A DNA stretch of 64,000 bases from Delphinus delphis. Lineage: Eukaryota > Chordata > Mammalia > Artiodactyla > Delphinidae. The notes below the pieces were generated by a model. It was not told the origin of the DNA. It saw only the letters and a list, made by a program, of their open reading frames with translations, and searched no databases. Shown one piece after another: positions 1 through 12,010 of the stretch (position 1 is the first letter of the stretch; every line of letters starts with the position of its first letter). The stretch spans positions 70,430,080 through 70,494,079 of the forward strand of contig NC_082694.2 of the NCBI RefSeq assembly GCF_949987515.2, read 5' to 3'. The translations under genes and the position numbers were made by a program.

Positions 1-1344
1 CATGACTTAAGAGCTATAGTGTTTATAGAATGTATAAAGGCATTGTGTATTAAATTCCTCTTTTTTCTTTTAGCTGTTCATGCCTAGGTTACGGCTTACA
101 ATAGTGCTAATGGGACCAAAACTCCACCCCACTGCGTACCTCTCCTCAGATACTCAAATTGCAGTTGCTGTGCTTAAGAAGAGGAGCCTCAGTAGACCTT
201 ACAATTGTAAGACTATATGTGAAATTTTTATTTTTCATTTCAGTGCATCACTGTTTCAAGTTTTATCTGCAAGCCAGCAACTTTTTCTTTAATCACCTCC
301 ATTTTACAGAACCACTGTTTAAGACCCATGAGTGGGATTAACTCAATGATAGAGCATTTATAGCCTTAGGATTCCTAGGGATCGGACGAGCCAAAGGCAG
401 AAAAGGGAAGCGTCACAATGAGACTGAACCTCCTATTGTTTCCCTCTGAAAATATAATTCTCATCACCTTCTCCCAGCTCTCTTCCCCGAAATGCCCAGC
501 ATCACAGTGGTACTAACACTCTTCCGGTTCACAGGCATTGCCCTGCATACCCACAGGCGTTGGCTTCCTCTCTCCAACAAAGGCCTCCAGATCTCTCCTT
601 ATGCCTCAGGAGCTGGCGTTTCCTCCTACTGCCTTCTTTCCCCAGGGGAAGATGGTTTTGCCGTCTTGCTGAGTTCACTGTAGGAAAACTTGACATTCAG
701 GCTACTATTTCTCTGACTGCGTTTCTTTGCATAAACACCCCTTGTTTATGCAGTTGCACCCTGGAGTGGCCAGCTGCTGGCATTTCCATCCTGTGGTATT
801 TATAGGCTATTATCAAGGCTCCCCTCACCTCAGAGGCTGTGAAAGGAAGTTGGCACTTTCAAGCTTACTTCTCCCCATGTCCACATACAGGCAGAGGCTG
901 AAACCTGCTGCTCTGGAGCACGGCTCAGGATGAGGCACGAATCAACTCCCAATCTAGCTCAAGCAGAAGTTGTCCAAATAAAAGGTCAGAGTTTGAGCTC
1001 TTCACACCACTTAGCCCAGACATCATCCCTCTCGTGCTGTCAGTAGTGCATCTCCCAGCCTGCTGCTTAAGCAGCTGCTAAGGGGCTGCTCATCTGCACT
1101 TGCACCTGCAGCAGGCCATTGACAAGCTCCTTGAACAGGCGGCTCAGTGCTGCCAGCCAGCCCATGTCTTGTGGACTTCACCGGGGATATTTTTGACCTT
1201 TCAAGGTTAGTGAATACTCAGCAGCTATATACAGTTATGTTATTGTAGGTTTCAGTCCTGAGTACAGTTTATCATCTTGTAATTCAGAGAAGAAAAGGAA
1301 CAGCAGAAAATTAGCTTTTAATTAACTGTTACACTGTAACACAT
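1..1344. other. Intergenic, nothing recognised
   Basis: No exon, repeat family or RNA gene is recognised. Short open frames have no similarity to known proteins. Confidence 0.6.
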
Positions 1345-1668
1345 TTTTTTAAAGTTTTATTTTATTTTATTGGGGTATAGTTGCTTTACAATGTTGCATT
1401 AGTTTCTGCTAAGTGAATCAGCTGTATGTATACATATACCCCCTCCCTCTTGGACCTCTCTCCCCGCCCCCATCCCACCCATCTAAGTCACCACAGAGCA
1501 CCGAGCTGAGCTCCCTGCGCTATACAGCAGGTTCCCACTGGCTATCTGTTTTACACATGGTAGTGTGTATATGCCAGTCGCAATCTCCCAGTTCATCCCA
1601 TCCCCCCCCCACCCGCATGTGTCCACACGTCCGTTCTCTATGTCTGCGTCTCTATTCCTGACCTGCAA
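1345..1668 (-). mobile_element. L1 3'-end fragment
   Basis: Antisense L1 3' UTR: the TATTGGGGTATAGTTGCTTTA start (reverse of the L1 tail), then the CTGTATGTATACATATACC and CCACAGAGCACCGAGCTGAG blocks that recur in the younger L1 copies at 50.2 and 60.5 kb. It is more diverged than those copies. Confidence 0.85.
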
Positions 1669-2397
1669 ACAGATTGTCACAACTCTCACAAGTTTTATTT
1701 TTTGCATATTGTTTTTCATATTTTTAGCTATAACGATGTAGATATTTTCTACACTTAATAATACAATTACTTAATAACATTTAATAAATATTTCCCTAAA
1801 TTTCTACAAAATCTTTATAATAATAATTTTAATGACTGCCTAATTCATTGAGTTGATGTGTATCACAGATGACATAACGCTTCCTTACTTGTTGCATTTT
1901 TAGATTTTTGCGGAAGTTAGTTGAAGAAGATGCCAGAGAATGCAAAGCTCCACAGGGGGTTAGTGAGGGATGCCACAGTGAGGGGTTCTGGTGTTCACGT
2001 CATGTGAAGGCAACAGGCATCTTGGGGATGGGCTTCTAAGACAATGCCCAAAACAAACCACTCACCTATTTTATCAGAGACTAACCCTGGTTCTGTGTAT
2101 ATCGACTCATGTTTCATCCTTTAAAAAAAAGGGAAAGAAAAACATGTTGATACATGTCTCACCTTTAGTACTGGATCAATCAAATGGTGCCCTGGAGTCC
2201 AAAAGCCAGAGCGTACTGGTCACCATGTGGTGAAACTTTTATTTGGCCCCAGGATGAGTGTGGCCGCCACGGGCATTTCTGCTCGGGGTTTGTGCAGTGG
2301 GTAGTGTACAGGCTTATTTCATAGTTACAGCTGCTTGGTCCTGCCCAAGCACCTGGCCTCATTCTGCTGGTCAAGGGAGAGTTAATTAGCCTTAGGT

Positions 2398-2805
2398 CTG
2401 TGATTCTCAAACTTCAGTGTGGGGCTTCCCTGGTGGCGCAGTGGTTGGGAGTCCGCCTGCCAATGCAGGGGACATGGGTTCGTGCCCCGGTTCGGGAGGA
2501 TCCCACATGCCGCAGACGGCTGGGCCCGTGAGCCATGGCCGCTGAGCCTGTGCATCCGGAGCCTGTGCTCCGCAACGGGAGAGGCCACAAGAGTGAGAGG
2601 CCCGCGTACTGCGAAAAAAAAAAAAAAAAAGATGAAAACCTCAGTGTGGTAAGAATCACCTTGAGGAGGAACGCTGGAAGTATAGATTCTTAGTGCCCAC
2701 CCCCAGAATGGTAGGTCTGGGGCGGGGGCCTAGGAACCAGCATTCCTGACAGGTCCGCCAATAATCCTGATACCATGGTCAACAGGATATGAGACACACT
2801 GCCCT
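2398..2805 (+). mobile_element. MER5A-like hAT remnant, split by a SINE
   Basis: The flanks 2398-2422 (TGATTCTCAAACTTCAGTGT) and 2631-2805 (AGAATCACCTTGAGGAGGA, GTAGGTCTGGGGCGGGG) together read as one MER5A-type non-autonomous DNA transposon interrupted at 2423. Assignment is from remembered family sequence. Confidence 0.7.
2423..2630 (+). mobile_element. Short CHR-type SINE (+)
   Basis: tRNA-derived head GGCTTCCCTGGTGGCGCAGT, B-box-like GGTTCGTGCCC, CHR-specific tail unit ending CCCGCGTACTGCG, and an A17 tail. An imperfect TSD around CTCAGTGTGG lies on both sides. Confidence 0.93.
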
Positions 2806-3526
2806 AGGACGTAGCTCAGGACTTGTAGTCAAGACTGCTTTCTGCCTGGAACCTACTCCTGATGCTACAGCTGGGTCCCACCGGTGTCCTCTGCCTCATT
2901 CTCAGGACACGGGGCTCTGCTTAGCTCCTCTGCCCCTCCCCAGTCCTGGCTGGGCCCAGTGACTGGCTCACAGACTCCACGACACTGCCTGCTGGAATAT
3001 GGGTCACGACCTCTGCATTGCAAGCACCGCTATACTGCTGGGCTGTCTGCAAACTCACCAGCTGACCACTTGAAGTGACACCCACCAATCTGCAACGTCT
3101 CCTAGCTTCCAGTTCCCTCCCCTCCCCAGCACACACACCGGATACTGTAGGGGCCTCCTCCTCTCTCCCGCTGCTGGGTCCACTCCACGTGCCCCCTCAA
3201 CATCAGCCCCCAAGCATGTCTGATCTCTGGGTCCCACTGCCTCTCGGCCAGGCCCATCCTGCCTCTGAAGGAATTGCTCTCCAGTCAGAACTGAGAACAG
3301 ACGTGCCAGGAGCTGTTCTGAATGCTGCGTGGGGCAGCGGCTGAGTCTACTTCCAGCTCCCATTTTTTCAGCCTTTCGGAGAGACAGCATGGGCATCCCA
3401 CTCTCAGTCAATCGAATCCTTCATGGATCACCTCCAAAGTTACACTTTTCCAGGTCTCCACGGTGCCCTTGTCTGTGCTCCTGACTAGGATGTTATGATA
3501 TCTCTGGGCTTAAGAAGTCCACACTG

Positions 3527-3865
3527 GGGGACTTCCCTGGTAGCACAGTGGTTAAGAACCCACCTGCCAGTGCAGGGGACACGAGATCGATTCCCTGGTC
3601 CGGGAAGATCCCACATGCCGCGGAGCAACCAATCTCCTGCGCCATGACTACTGAGCCTGCGCTCTAGAGCCCGCGAGCCACAACTACTGAGCCGGAGTGC
3701 TGCAACTGCTGAGGACTGCGCGCATAGAGCCCGAGCTCGGCAAAAAGAGAAGCCACCGCAGTGAGAAGCCCGCGCACCGCAACGAAGAGTAGCCCCCGCT
3801 CACCACAACTAGAGAAAGCCCGCACGCAGCAACGAAGACCCAACACAGCCAAAAAAAAAAAAAAA
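3527..3865 (+). mobile_element. Long CHR-type SINE (+) with perfect TSD
   Basis: Long form containing the repeated CAACTACTGAGCC and GAGAAGCCCGCGCACCGCAA blocks and an A tail. A perfect 15-bp duplication AAGAAGTCCACACTG flanks it at 3512-3526 and 3866-3880. Confidence 0.95.
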
Positions 3866-4369
3866 AAGAAGTCCACACTGCACTACACAGGGGCCTCTTG
3901 CTCTTCTCGGTCATCAGCTCTTTAAAATTTATAAGCAGATGAACATGAGACGAAATATACAGAGTCAGTGCTCTCGTCAGTCTGCAGAGCAAATGAATGT
4001 GATATATTTAACGATGCCTTCTAATTATTCTGCTAGGTGGTATTTAGCCATGAATAGTAATCAGTAAACTCTAGTTACAGGGATATATTGCTGATGACTC
4101 AGGTACGTGTTTATAAATGAGACCCGACCTCTGATTCATAAACGAATAAAGTTTGAATGTGTAGTTTATTGTTTGTCCATGCAATGGGCTTCTTTCACCA
4201 CTAGGAGGCAAAGGTGCGGTGTTCCTGTCTTTTTCTGGGCTGCTTAAAACTACCTGGGAAGGTGCCAAAAAGCAGAGGGGTTCTAGGCTCCCCAAGTTCA
4301 AAAGAGGGTGGGGGGGGCAGTGAAGGAAGCCACTGAGAAGGGAAAAGAAGGAAACCGGCATTTTCTGAT

Positions 4370-4560
4370 GGGCTGCTGTGCGCTAGATTCTGTGTGAAGC
4401 ACTTACACATACACGTCTCACTAATCCTTTTAGCTATGCAATACATAGATGAGAAAACTGAGAATCAGGGAGGTAATATGACCTGTCCAACAGAGCTAAG
4501 ACTAGCAGAGCACAGATTTGAATAGAAGGCTGTCTTGACACCAAAGTCTGTGCTTTGACA
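4370..4560 (-). repeat. MIR element (-)
   Basis: Diverged antisense MIR core: CACTTACACATACACGTCTCA, GATGAGAAAACTGAGAATCAG, then the GAGCTAAGACTAGCAGAGCACAG type end. Confidence 0.65.
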
Positions 4561-4970
4561 TACAAACAGTGCCAGAAAGGAAAGTCTAGGGTGCCTCACT
4601 AAAATTTGGCTTTTTTTAAAAAAAAAAAAACAACCAATAACCAGCTCTGCTCTTATCAGCTGTGCCCAAAACACAGCTGTTTGTGTGCATTTGCTTACCA
4701 GGAATGGTGCTTTGGGAGCTTGGCATGGTTCCTTTTTTCCCCCAAAAGTGAAATAGTCAACTGTTCTTGAATCCTTTTAGACTGACTGACATCCCAGCCT
4801 AGGGCTCCAGAAACGGGCATGAATGGCTGCCATGCCATCAGCCCTGCCCAGGCAGGGGCATTGGTGCCCAGGTCTCGTAGTCGCATGCTCTCACAGGTCT
4901 GGGACCACCCATTTTGGTCAAAGTTGCATTGACCTATTTTTTCTGAGAATTATGTATTTCATTGTTCTTA

Positions 4971-5080
4971 TTTTTTAAATTTTTTGGCTGTGGGATCTTA
5001 ATTCCCTGACCAAGGACTGAACCCACGACCCCTGCATTGGGGGGGTGGAGTCTTAAACCTCTGGACTACCAGGGAAGTCC
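4971..5080 (-). mobile_element. Short tRNA-type CHR SINE (-)
   Basis: Antisense of the approx. 110-bp form: GGCTGTGGGATCTTAATTCC to ACTACCAGGGAAGTCC. It has a G8 run in the middle. Confidence 0.85.
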
Positions 5081-5129
5081 TGCATTGATCTGTTTTTATT
5101 CAGTTATGTACATCATTTTAAAAACATAT

Positions 5130-5690
5130 TACGGACAACTCCACTTGGTGGTATATACCCAAAAGCATTGAAAACAGGAACTGAGCAGATATTTGTACAC
5201 CAATATTTATAGCAGCATTATTCACAATAGTCAAAAGGTGGAAGCAATGTAAGTGTCCATTCACTGATGAATGAATAAAAGAAATGTGTATACATTCAAT
5301 GGAATATCATTCAGCTTAAAGAGGAAGGAAATCCTGACACGTGCTATAGAATGGATGAATCTTGAGGGCATCATGCTAAGTGAACTAAGCCAGACATGAA
5401 CAGACAAATATTGTATGGTTCCACTTATCTGAGATACCTAGAGTAGTCAAGTTCGCGGAGACAGAAAGTAGTACAGCAGTTATGGGGCTGGAGGGAGGGA
5501 GACATGGAGCATTAGTGTTTAATGGGTACAGAGTTTCAGCTGGGGATGATAGAAACGTTTCAGAGATGGACAGTGGTGATGGTTGCACAACAAAGTGAAT
5601 GTACTTAACACCGTATAACTATACACTTAAAAATGGCTTAAATGGTAAATTTTATGTTAAGTTCAGTTTACTATGATTTTTAAAAAATTA
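5130..5690 (+). mobile_element. Older L1 3' end (+)
   Basis: Contains TATATACCCAAAAGCATTGA, AGCAGCATTATTCACAATAG, ATGGAATATCATTCAGC and GGTTGCACAACAAAGTGAATG blocks of an old mammalian L1 (L1M class) in sense orientation. Confidence 0.8.
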
Positions 5691-6639
5691 AAATAATATC
5701 TCACTGAAAATCTCAGTTCAAAGTTCGTGTCGCATCCTTTAAAGCAGCCTTTTCTCCCACTGATAACAGCCAAGGGAAAACATCTGTGGACACAAGTAAA
5801 AGCCCTGTTGTCCGGCTTGGCAGATAGGAGACCCCAGCAAAGGCTGCCTCTCTCTCGAGCACATCCTTGAAAGCTCCTGAGAGCCCCTCCCATCCCACCC
5901 TTCCATCAGACTTGTGTCAAACCCCAGCCTGGATAATCACCGTCATATGCTGCTTCTGTGTGAGGCTGCCAACCTTGCCAGGGAAAAGCTGAGTGCCAGC
6001 TGGCTGCACTTCTGATTCGCGCTCTCCAACTCAACAGGGACTTCTGTACTGCTTGGAAATCCCATGTTTCCCAGATCAAATGCAATGAGTAGCTCATTTT
6101 TCACTGTGACTCTTGCAAATTCTTTCTGCTTTCTTTAAGCTCACCATTTTCAACATCCCCATCATGCCCACAGCAAAACATCTCCCTTTCTCCTTACTAA
6201 CTTATTCTGTTCTTCTCCATCTGGTCTCCACTCACCCTTTTTGTTTTGCTTGGAGCTAATGCTCCAGGGCAATGAGTGCCTTCTCTTGACCCTCTCCATT
6301 CCCTACCGTGACCCAACATCAATGACTTTATATTTCAGGATCTGAATAAAGTTTGCCTGAAGGAAAGTTTCTGTTAAGAAAAAATTTTTTGAACAGCATT
6401 GCCTTGGAGGATCAGGTGTGATCTCCTGCGATGGAGCTGACTTCACCAGCGCTCCCATGCCCTCCTCTCCAGGGCATTGATGCTCAGTTCTTTTATCCAC
6501 CGTCTTCTCACCTACAAACATACTCAGTGATGAACACCCTAAAACACACTTTCCCTTGACCCTGCTAACCATTCGGGTTGTCATCCAACTCTTGTCTCCC
6601 TACCACCAAACTTAATGAAAAAGTTATCAGAGCCTGTCC

Positions 6640-7730
6640 CCGCCCTGTGACTGTGCTCTCTGCTTCTTAGAGTCTGTGCTCCGTCCTAAATTCTCACTTT
6701 GAGACCCCATCCCCCCACCCCACCTGCCTTAACCCCTGCACCATCACAGTCAACACTTGTCATCCAAGCCCTGAGGACCACATGTCTCCTCTGTTCCCTC
6801 TGGTCGTCCAGTTTCTCTGTTGTTTGCTTCTTCTCCTCTGACGCCTACACATTGTTCTCTAAGTTTCTGCTGCAAGGCCTCTCCCCAGACACTTCTGCCT
6901 CTCCAGCTGCAGCCTTTTCCATGGATGGCTCTCAAATCTAACCCTGACTGCACTAACAAGCTCACCCCTAGCATCCACCTGCTTATTGGCCGTGGCCACT
7001 TGCATTTACCTCACCCTATCGCAGGCTAGATCCTTCTCTTTCCTTCCCTGCTCCAGCCCATTTCTCCTGGTCTCCTGTTCCCGTGGTCAGCATCCTCAAG
7101 TACTCTGTCTCCCAGGCTTTAAGCCCCGTAGCTCTCCACGACTCCTTCCTCCCTTTCCTTTCTGCTGAGCCGCTGAAACCCCAGCCAGGCTGCTAGCTTC
7201 CTGCCTTCCCAACTCCGATTCTGTCTCCACGCTCCTGTCACTGTGCGTTATCCTAAAGCACAGCCAGGCAGACCATTTAAGGTGCAGCCGCTCCTGGCTC
7301 CAATCTCCCTTCCTACCAGATCTCTTACTGTCCCCGCTGTGTGTCCTCGGTGCAGGTTACCTGGACTCCTCACCGCTACCCAAGTGCCCCAGGGCTCCCC
7401 CCCACCATCTCTGCCTTTTGGCTTCCACTGTCTTCTCGGCCTGAAACGCCTTCTCAAGTCATCATCTCTGACAAAACCCACCCTTCAAGTCCCAGCACAA
7501 GTGATCCTTCCAGCTGGTCATGATCTCTTCCTCTTCCTGACTTTGGTAGCACCGGTTTCCTGACTTAAATGTTCTGCCTTAGAGCACAACCCTTTCTGTC
7601 TCTCCCTTCCTCCTGCTCCCACGCTGGGATGCAAGCTCTGTGCAGCGACAGCCTTGTCTTAGTCATCTTTGTATCCTCTTCAGTGTCTTCTCTAAAGTAG
7701 ATGCTAAGAAACGCTGCTTGATTTGAATGG
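6640..7730 (+). repeat. L2-like ancient LINE remnant
   Basis: C/T-rich, diverged sequence ending in the L2-type 3' part (GGATGCAAGCTCTGTGCAG ... CTTTGTATCCTCTTCAGTGTC ... GATGCTAAGAAACGCTGCTTG). Short open frames here are by-products of base composition. Confidence 0.5.
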
Positions 7731-8299
7731 AGAAGATGCCCTTAACTTCAGATGGGGGGATGAGGTGATGTGTCTTCTCTCAGTACCTCTCTCCGGTTTC
7801 CAGCAACAAAAACACCTTGGCGAGGTCACAGGCAATGCACATTCCCTGTTTCTCTGTCTCCTGCCAGAACCATCTTGGACAAGAGGCGGGGCACGTCAGG
7901 GTTTCTCAGAATTACCTTGGCATTCTCTTCCTGAGTCGCCGTCTTTGGTGGAGTTATAGGCAGCCTAAATTACCCTCTCCTAGTTTAGGGACTCCTGTTC
8001 AGCCCTGGGTCCCTGGTGGGTTTGCTGGACACTGCCAGGAGATGTTCGTGCTCGTGTCAGGCTTGGAGGGCTCCGGCCCCCCCACCCCCCGGCCGAGTGT
8101 GGTGGGCTTTCCTGTTGTGCCTCCTTCAGGAAGGAGAGTGAAGGGCAGAGGGAGATAATGGGGCTGAAAGCTTATTACAAGGCTGACTCGTAAGAGAGAA
8201 GACAAACTCCATAATCTCAGCTCCTTCATGCAGCTATTTCTGTGTCTGCATGTTCCTTCTAGCCTTGTCCATATGCAGAGCCTATTTTTACATGTAGTA

Positions 8300-8870
8300 A
8301 TATTATGTGTATATATATATATATTGCCTTTTTTACTAATTATGAAATCATAAACACTTTCCTATGATTCTATAGCTTTTCTAATAATTCTTGTAATGGC
8401 TCCACAATATTGCCCAGGCAATAATTTGTCTATCCTCTTTACTAGACATTTAGGTTATTTCTGATTTTTTTTTACATTTGAGGTGATACGTATAGGTTTT
8501 ATCTTATGTTTAGTTATTTCCACAGGATGAATACCTAAGAGTGGGATTACAGAGTCAAAAGATAAACATTTTTATGACTCTTTTTTTTTTTTTTTTTTTT
8601 GCAGTACACGGGCCTCTCACTGTTGTGGCCTCTCCCGTTGCGGAGCGCAGGCTCCGGACGCGCAGGCTCAGCGGCCATGGCTCACGGGCCCAGCCGCTCC
8701 ACGGCATGTGGGATCTTCCCAGACCGGGGCACGAACCTGTGTCCCCTGCATCGGCAGGCAGGCTCTCAACCGCTGCGCCATCAGGGAAGCCCATGACTCT
8801 TACTCGCATATTGCTTTCCAAAAGGGTTGCAGCGATTTATAGATAACAGTGTTTCAGGGGTACCGTAGCC
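8300..8870 (-). mobile_element. Old L1-like fragment (-), split by a SINE
   Basis: Reverse-oriented ORF2-type pattern (CTAGACATTTAGGTTATTTC ... AGGATGAATACCTAAGAGTGG ... AAAAGGGTTGCAGCGATTTA). The SINE at 8582 interrupts it. Family is uncertain. Confidence 0.5.
8582..8792 (-). mobile_element. Short CHR-type SINE (-)
   Basis: T-run followed by GCAGTACACGGGCCTCTCAC through CATCAGGGAAGCC; TSD ATGACTCTT at both ends. The T-run plus GCAG forms a latent splice acceptor on the + strand. Confidence 0.94.
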
Positions 8871-8954
8871 CATTTGATCGCTAAGGCCCACTCAGATCAA
8901 CACAGGCGTGACTGCTTATTATGTGGGAGGCACTTACATATTTATTTATAAATT

Positions 8955-9130
8955 GAAATCTCATCCTAGAACCTTAGACTTTCAGAGTTGGAGGACATCT
9001 GCTCATTTTACAAAGGAAGACATGAGACCCAGAGAAACATTATGTGCAGTGTTCATGGTTGCATAGTTTGAAAACAGTAGCACATTGCATGTAGTAAACC
9101 TGAATCTGGGGGCCTCGAGTCCGCTGCACT
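8955..9130 (-). repeat. MIR-like element (-)
   Basis: GACTTTCAGAGTTGGAGGACATC, then CATTTTACAAAGGAAGACATGAG and CTGAATCTGGGGGCC: a diverged antisense MIR-type SINE. Confidence 0.5.
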
Positions 9131-10651
9131 TTCTATCCCGCCCAGATGGTGCAGTCTGGATGTTTGTTTATTTCCTGTTAATGAGTGGCTGAGAAGTGAC
9201 AGCGTGTGATTGTCCTCTGGCCACCACCAGCCTGACAGTCTCTCCCACGGCATGTGTTTGGGCAGTAGGGGTGGGAAAGCTCTGGACCTTTAAGTCCGCA
9301 CGGCTGAGCCAAGATCTCCGCTGAGTAATGAAACACTTAAAGGTGCTGTTTTCTAAAAAAGGGGCTCCTTTACCCCTCTTGCAGTAGTTCCTGCAGACTG
9401 TGGCATGTTAAGCGTGAAGCAGCCTGTGATGCCCTGACCCTTGCCCTCCCTCCATGCCTTTGCTGACTCTCCTACCTTCTCTTGCAGTGCCGGGAAGAAC
9501 CTCGCCCTGGCTCTCTATGTGCTTATCCTCTCTGACCTTCAATACCAGCTCCTCCTAGAAGGCTTTTTCATCTTCCTGTGTTATCAGTTATCTATTGCTG
9601 CCTAACAAAACCATCCTGAAACTTCTTACTTTCACAATGACTTATAATTTCCCTATGATTCTGTGGCCTGGCTGAGTGGTTCCTCTGCTGATTTGGCCTG
9701 AAAACCTTCACTCCGTGTGGGGATATGCAGGCCTGATGGGTCAAGACATCCAGCAGCTGGTAGCTACCATCTGGGCATCTTTTCTGTCACAATCACACGC
9801 AATACCTGCACCCCAGCCAGGTGCATACCCTCTGAGATCCAACCCAAACCTGAGGCCTCTTAAATTAATTATCCTGTGTTCTGACCATGAGCCCTGGGTT
9901 GGAGGAACTTGAAGTCTAGTTGAGGGAACAGAATGGGCACATAGGAAACAACCCAAACTACAATAGGGCCTGAATGTGAAGGAGATACAGCATGGAAGCA
10001 ACCAGAAAAGAGCGAGGGTAACTCGAAGGAAGCAGCCTTCTCAGAGAAGGTGAAGCCTGAGTTGGATCTTGAAACTGCGTGTGGACAGATATTGATGGAG
10101 ATGGTCAAGGTATGAAGCCAAATGAGTGAGGTAGGACGTCAGCATGTGAGGTGTGGAAGAGAGTAAGCAGACCGTGGGAGCAGGAAACGAAAAGGGTTGG
10201 GGAATAAGTGAGGTGATAGATGTGCCTTTAAAGCCTCAGCAAATCAAGTCCAGCTGTACCCAGTAGGTCATCCGAGATTGCTTCTGCGGATGAGGTTTGT
10301 TTCTGGAGAGTTCCTCACCCGACGGTGAAGTGGTTTTGCATTGGAAGCAGTTGAAGAGCTGGTGCTGCCGATATAAGGGAGGAATAGAGAAGGTGGGGTG
10401 GCTGCCCGCAGGGGGAGCCCCGGGCTCAGCGTAGCAGTGGTGGGAAGCTGCCCGCAGGGAGAGGGCCATGGGGTTACCCCGTGTTCCGCATGGTTTGCTA
10501 AAGCTGCAGTGGCTCCTCCGGTTCCAACTGGGTGACATTTTTCCTGTTTGCAATTTGGGCTCATTGCTCCTGCATTTTTACAAAAGATGGAAACGTGTCA
10601 ATGTGAGGAAAGAGAGGAATTTTCTTGGCACACAGTGGTTCTAACCTATAT
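9131..10651. other. Intergenic with faint ancient repeat traces
   Basis: An L2-like trace at 9420-9570. TTATCTATTGCTGCCTAACAA at 9585 resembles an old LTR (MaLR-type) or DNA repeat. The rest is unassigned. Confidence 0.4.
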
Positions 10652-10664
10652 TGGAAGCACCTTT

Positions 10665-11245
10665 TTTTTAAAACATTGAAGTATAGTTGAGTTACAATGT
10701 TTTAGGTATTTTATGTATATATATATATATCCACACATATATATATATATACACACACACATATATATATTCTTTTTCAGATTCTTTTCCACTATAGGCT
10801 ATTACAAGATATTGAATATAATTCCCTGCACTATACAGTAGGTCTTTGTGTTTTTCTTTTTTATCCATCTTACATATAGTAGTGTGTATCCATTCTTCCC
10901 AAATTCCAATCTATCCCTCCCCTCTTCCCCTTTGGTAACCACAAGTTTGTTTTCTATGTCTGGGGACTATTTCTGTTTTGTAAATAAGTTTATTGGTATC
11001 ATTTTTTTTAAGATTCCACATATAAGTGGTATCATACGGTATTTGACTTTCTCTGACTTACTTCACTTGGTATGATCATCTCTAGTTGCATCCATGTTGC
11101 TGCAAATGGCATTATTTCATCCTTTTTTATGGCTGAGTAGTATTCCATTGTATATATGTACCACATCTTCTTTACCCATTCATCTGTCAATGGACATTTA
11201 GGTTGCTTCCATGTCTTGGTTATTGTGAATAGTGCTGCTATGAAC
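10665..11245 (-). mobile_element. 5'-truncated L1 (-) with TSD
   Basis: Reverse L1 3' UTR and ORF2 end (GGCTGAGTAGTATTCCATTG, CATTCATCTGTCAATGGACA). TSD TGGAAGCACCTTT at 10652-10664 and 11246-11258. It contains an expanded (AT)n/(AC)n tract at 10716-10770. Confidence 0.9.
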
Positions 11246-11857
11246 TGGAAGCACCTTTATTTAATATGACATGAAATGAAGCTAGAGTCCCCTGAGTAGG
11301 CCTGAGAAGCCCTAACAGTGGTGATCTAGGCCCTAAAAGAATTTGTTATGTGGAACAAGGAAAGGCACTGGGCTGCTCGTGAGCTCTGAAATGCTGAGAT
11401 GAGGAACATAACTGAGCAGAAGAGTTAAACCCAGGACAAGGACATTAGTGAATGTTGAGAAGCACAAGAAGATGGAACACCTCAGCATTAGTGACAAGAA
11501 AGCAACTTTCTGTGCCCACGTCCTCCTCTCCGGTTCTAGGGAGGGCACAGAACTGGGGCCTAGAAGAGAGAGGGGAACACATAGCTCTCTTCTCTTTCCT
11601 CCTTCACATGAATGCAGGGACCCGAGAAGCTTGTATTTCCAATGTCTGAGGCTGCCTGGTAACATTCTGGAACATAAAGCAGCTCAGCCTCCCCCAACCC
11701 CATCACCCATGCAGCGAGAGCGTGGACAGCATTCGAGCACGTGAGGGCACAAGCGAGCTGGCAGAATCGCCTTTTCTCTTCCACCCTGGCTTGTTGGCCA
11801 ATGCCCTTTGCACTCTTCCTGCAGCCAGAACCTCTCAAATAATTAACTTTAACATGT

Positions 11858-12010
11858 AGAGAAGCTCAGTTGTTCTCCACTTCGGCTACATGTTATATCA
11901 CTTGCGGACACTTTAAAAAAATTCAGTTCACCTAGGGTGGGTCCCAGATGTAGGCATTGTCGCAAAAGCATACCAGGTGATTGGGATGTAGCCAGACTGA
12001 GAAGAGCTGA
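11858..12010 (+). repeat. MER5-like DNA-transposon remnant
   Basis: Diverged copy: TTGTTCTCCACTTCGGCTACA, GGGTGGGTCCCAGATGTAGGC, CCAGGTGATTGGGATGTAG. Confidence 0.5.

Noticed and set aside
2423..2500. tRNA genes at SINE heads
   Set aside because: A- and B-box-like motifs are present, but the sequences are SINE promoters without a tRNA cloverleaf.
4971..5080. Target duplication TGCATTGA.CT for the SINE at 4971
   Set aside because: The left copy (about 4925) is some 45 bp away from the SINE edge, so adjacency fails.
6699..7563. Cluster of Pro/Ser-rich open frames at 6.7-7.6 kb as a gene
   Set aside because: Frames overlap in all registers, lack splice signals, and lie in L2-like C/T-rich DNA.
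8541..8846. Repeated 60-140 codon frames with residues such as GHGSRAQPL at many places in the window
   Set aside because: All are translations of CHR SINEs in different frames, recurring at every SINE copy.
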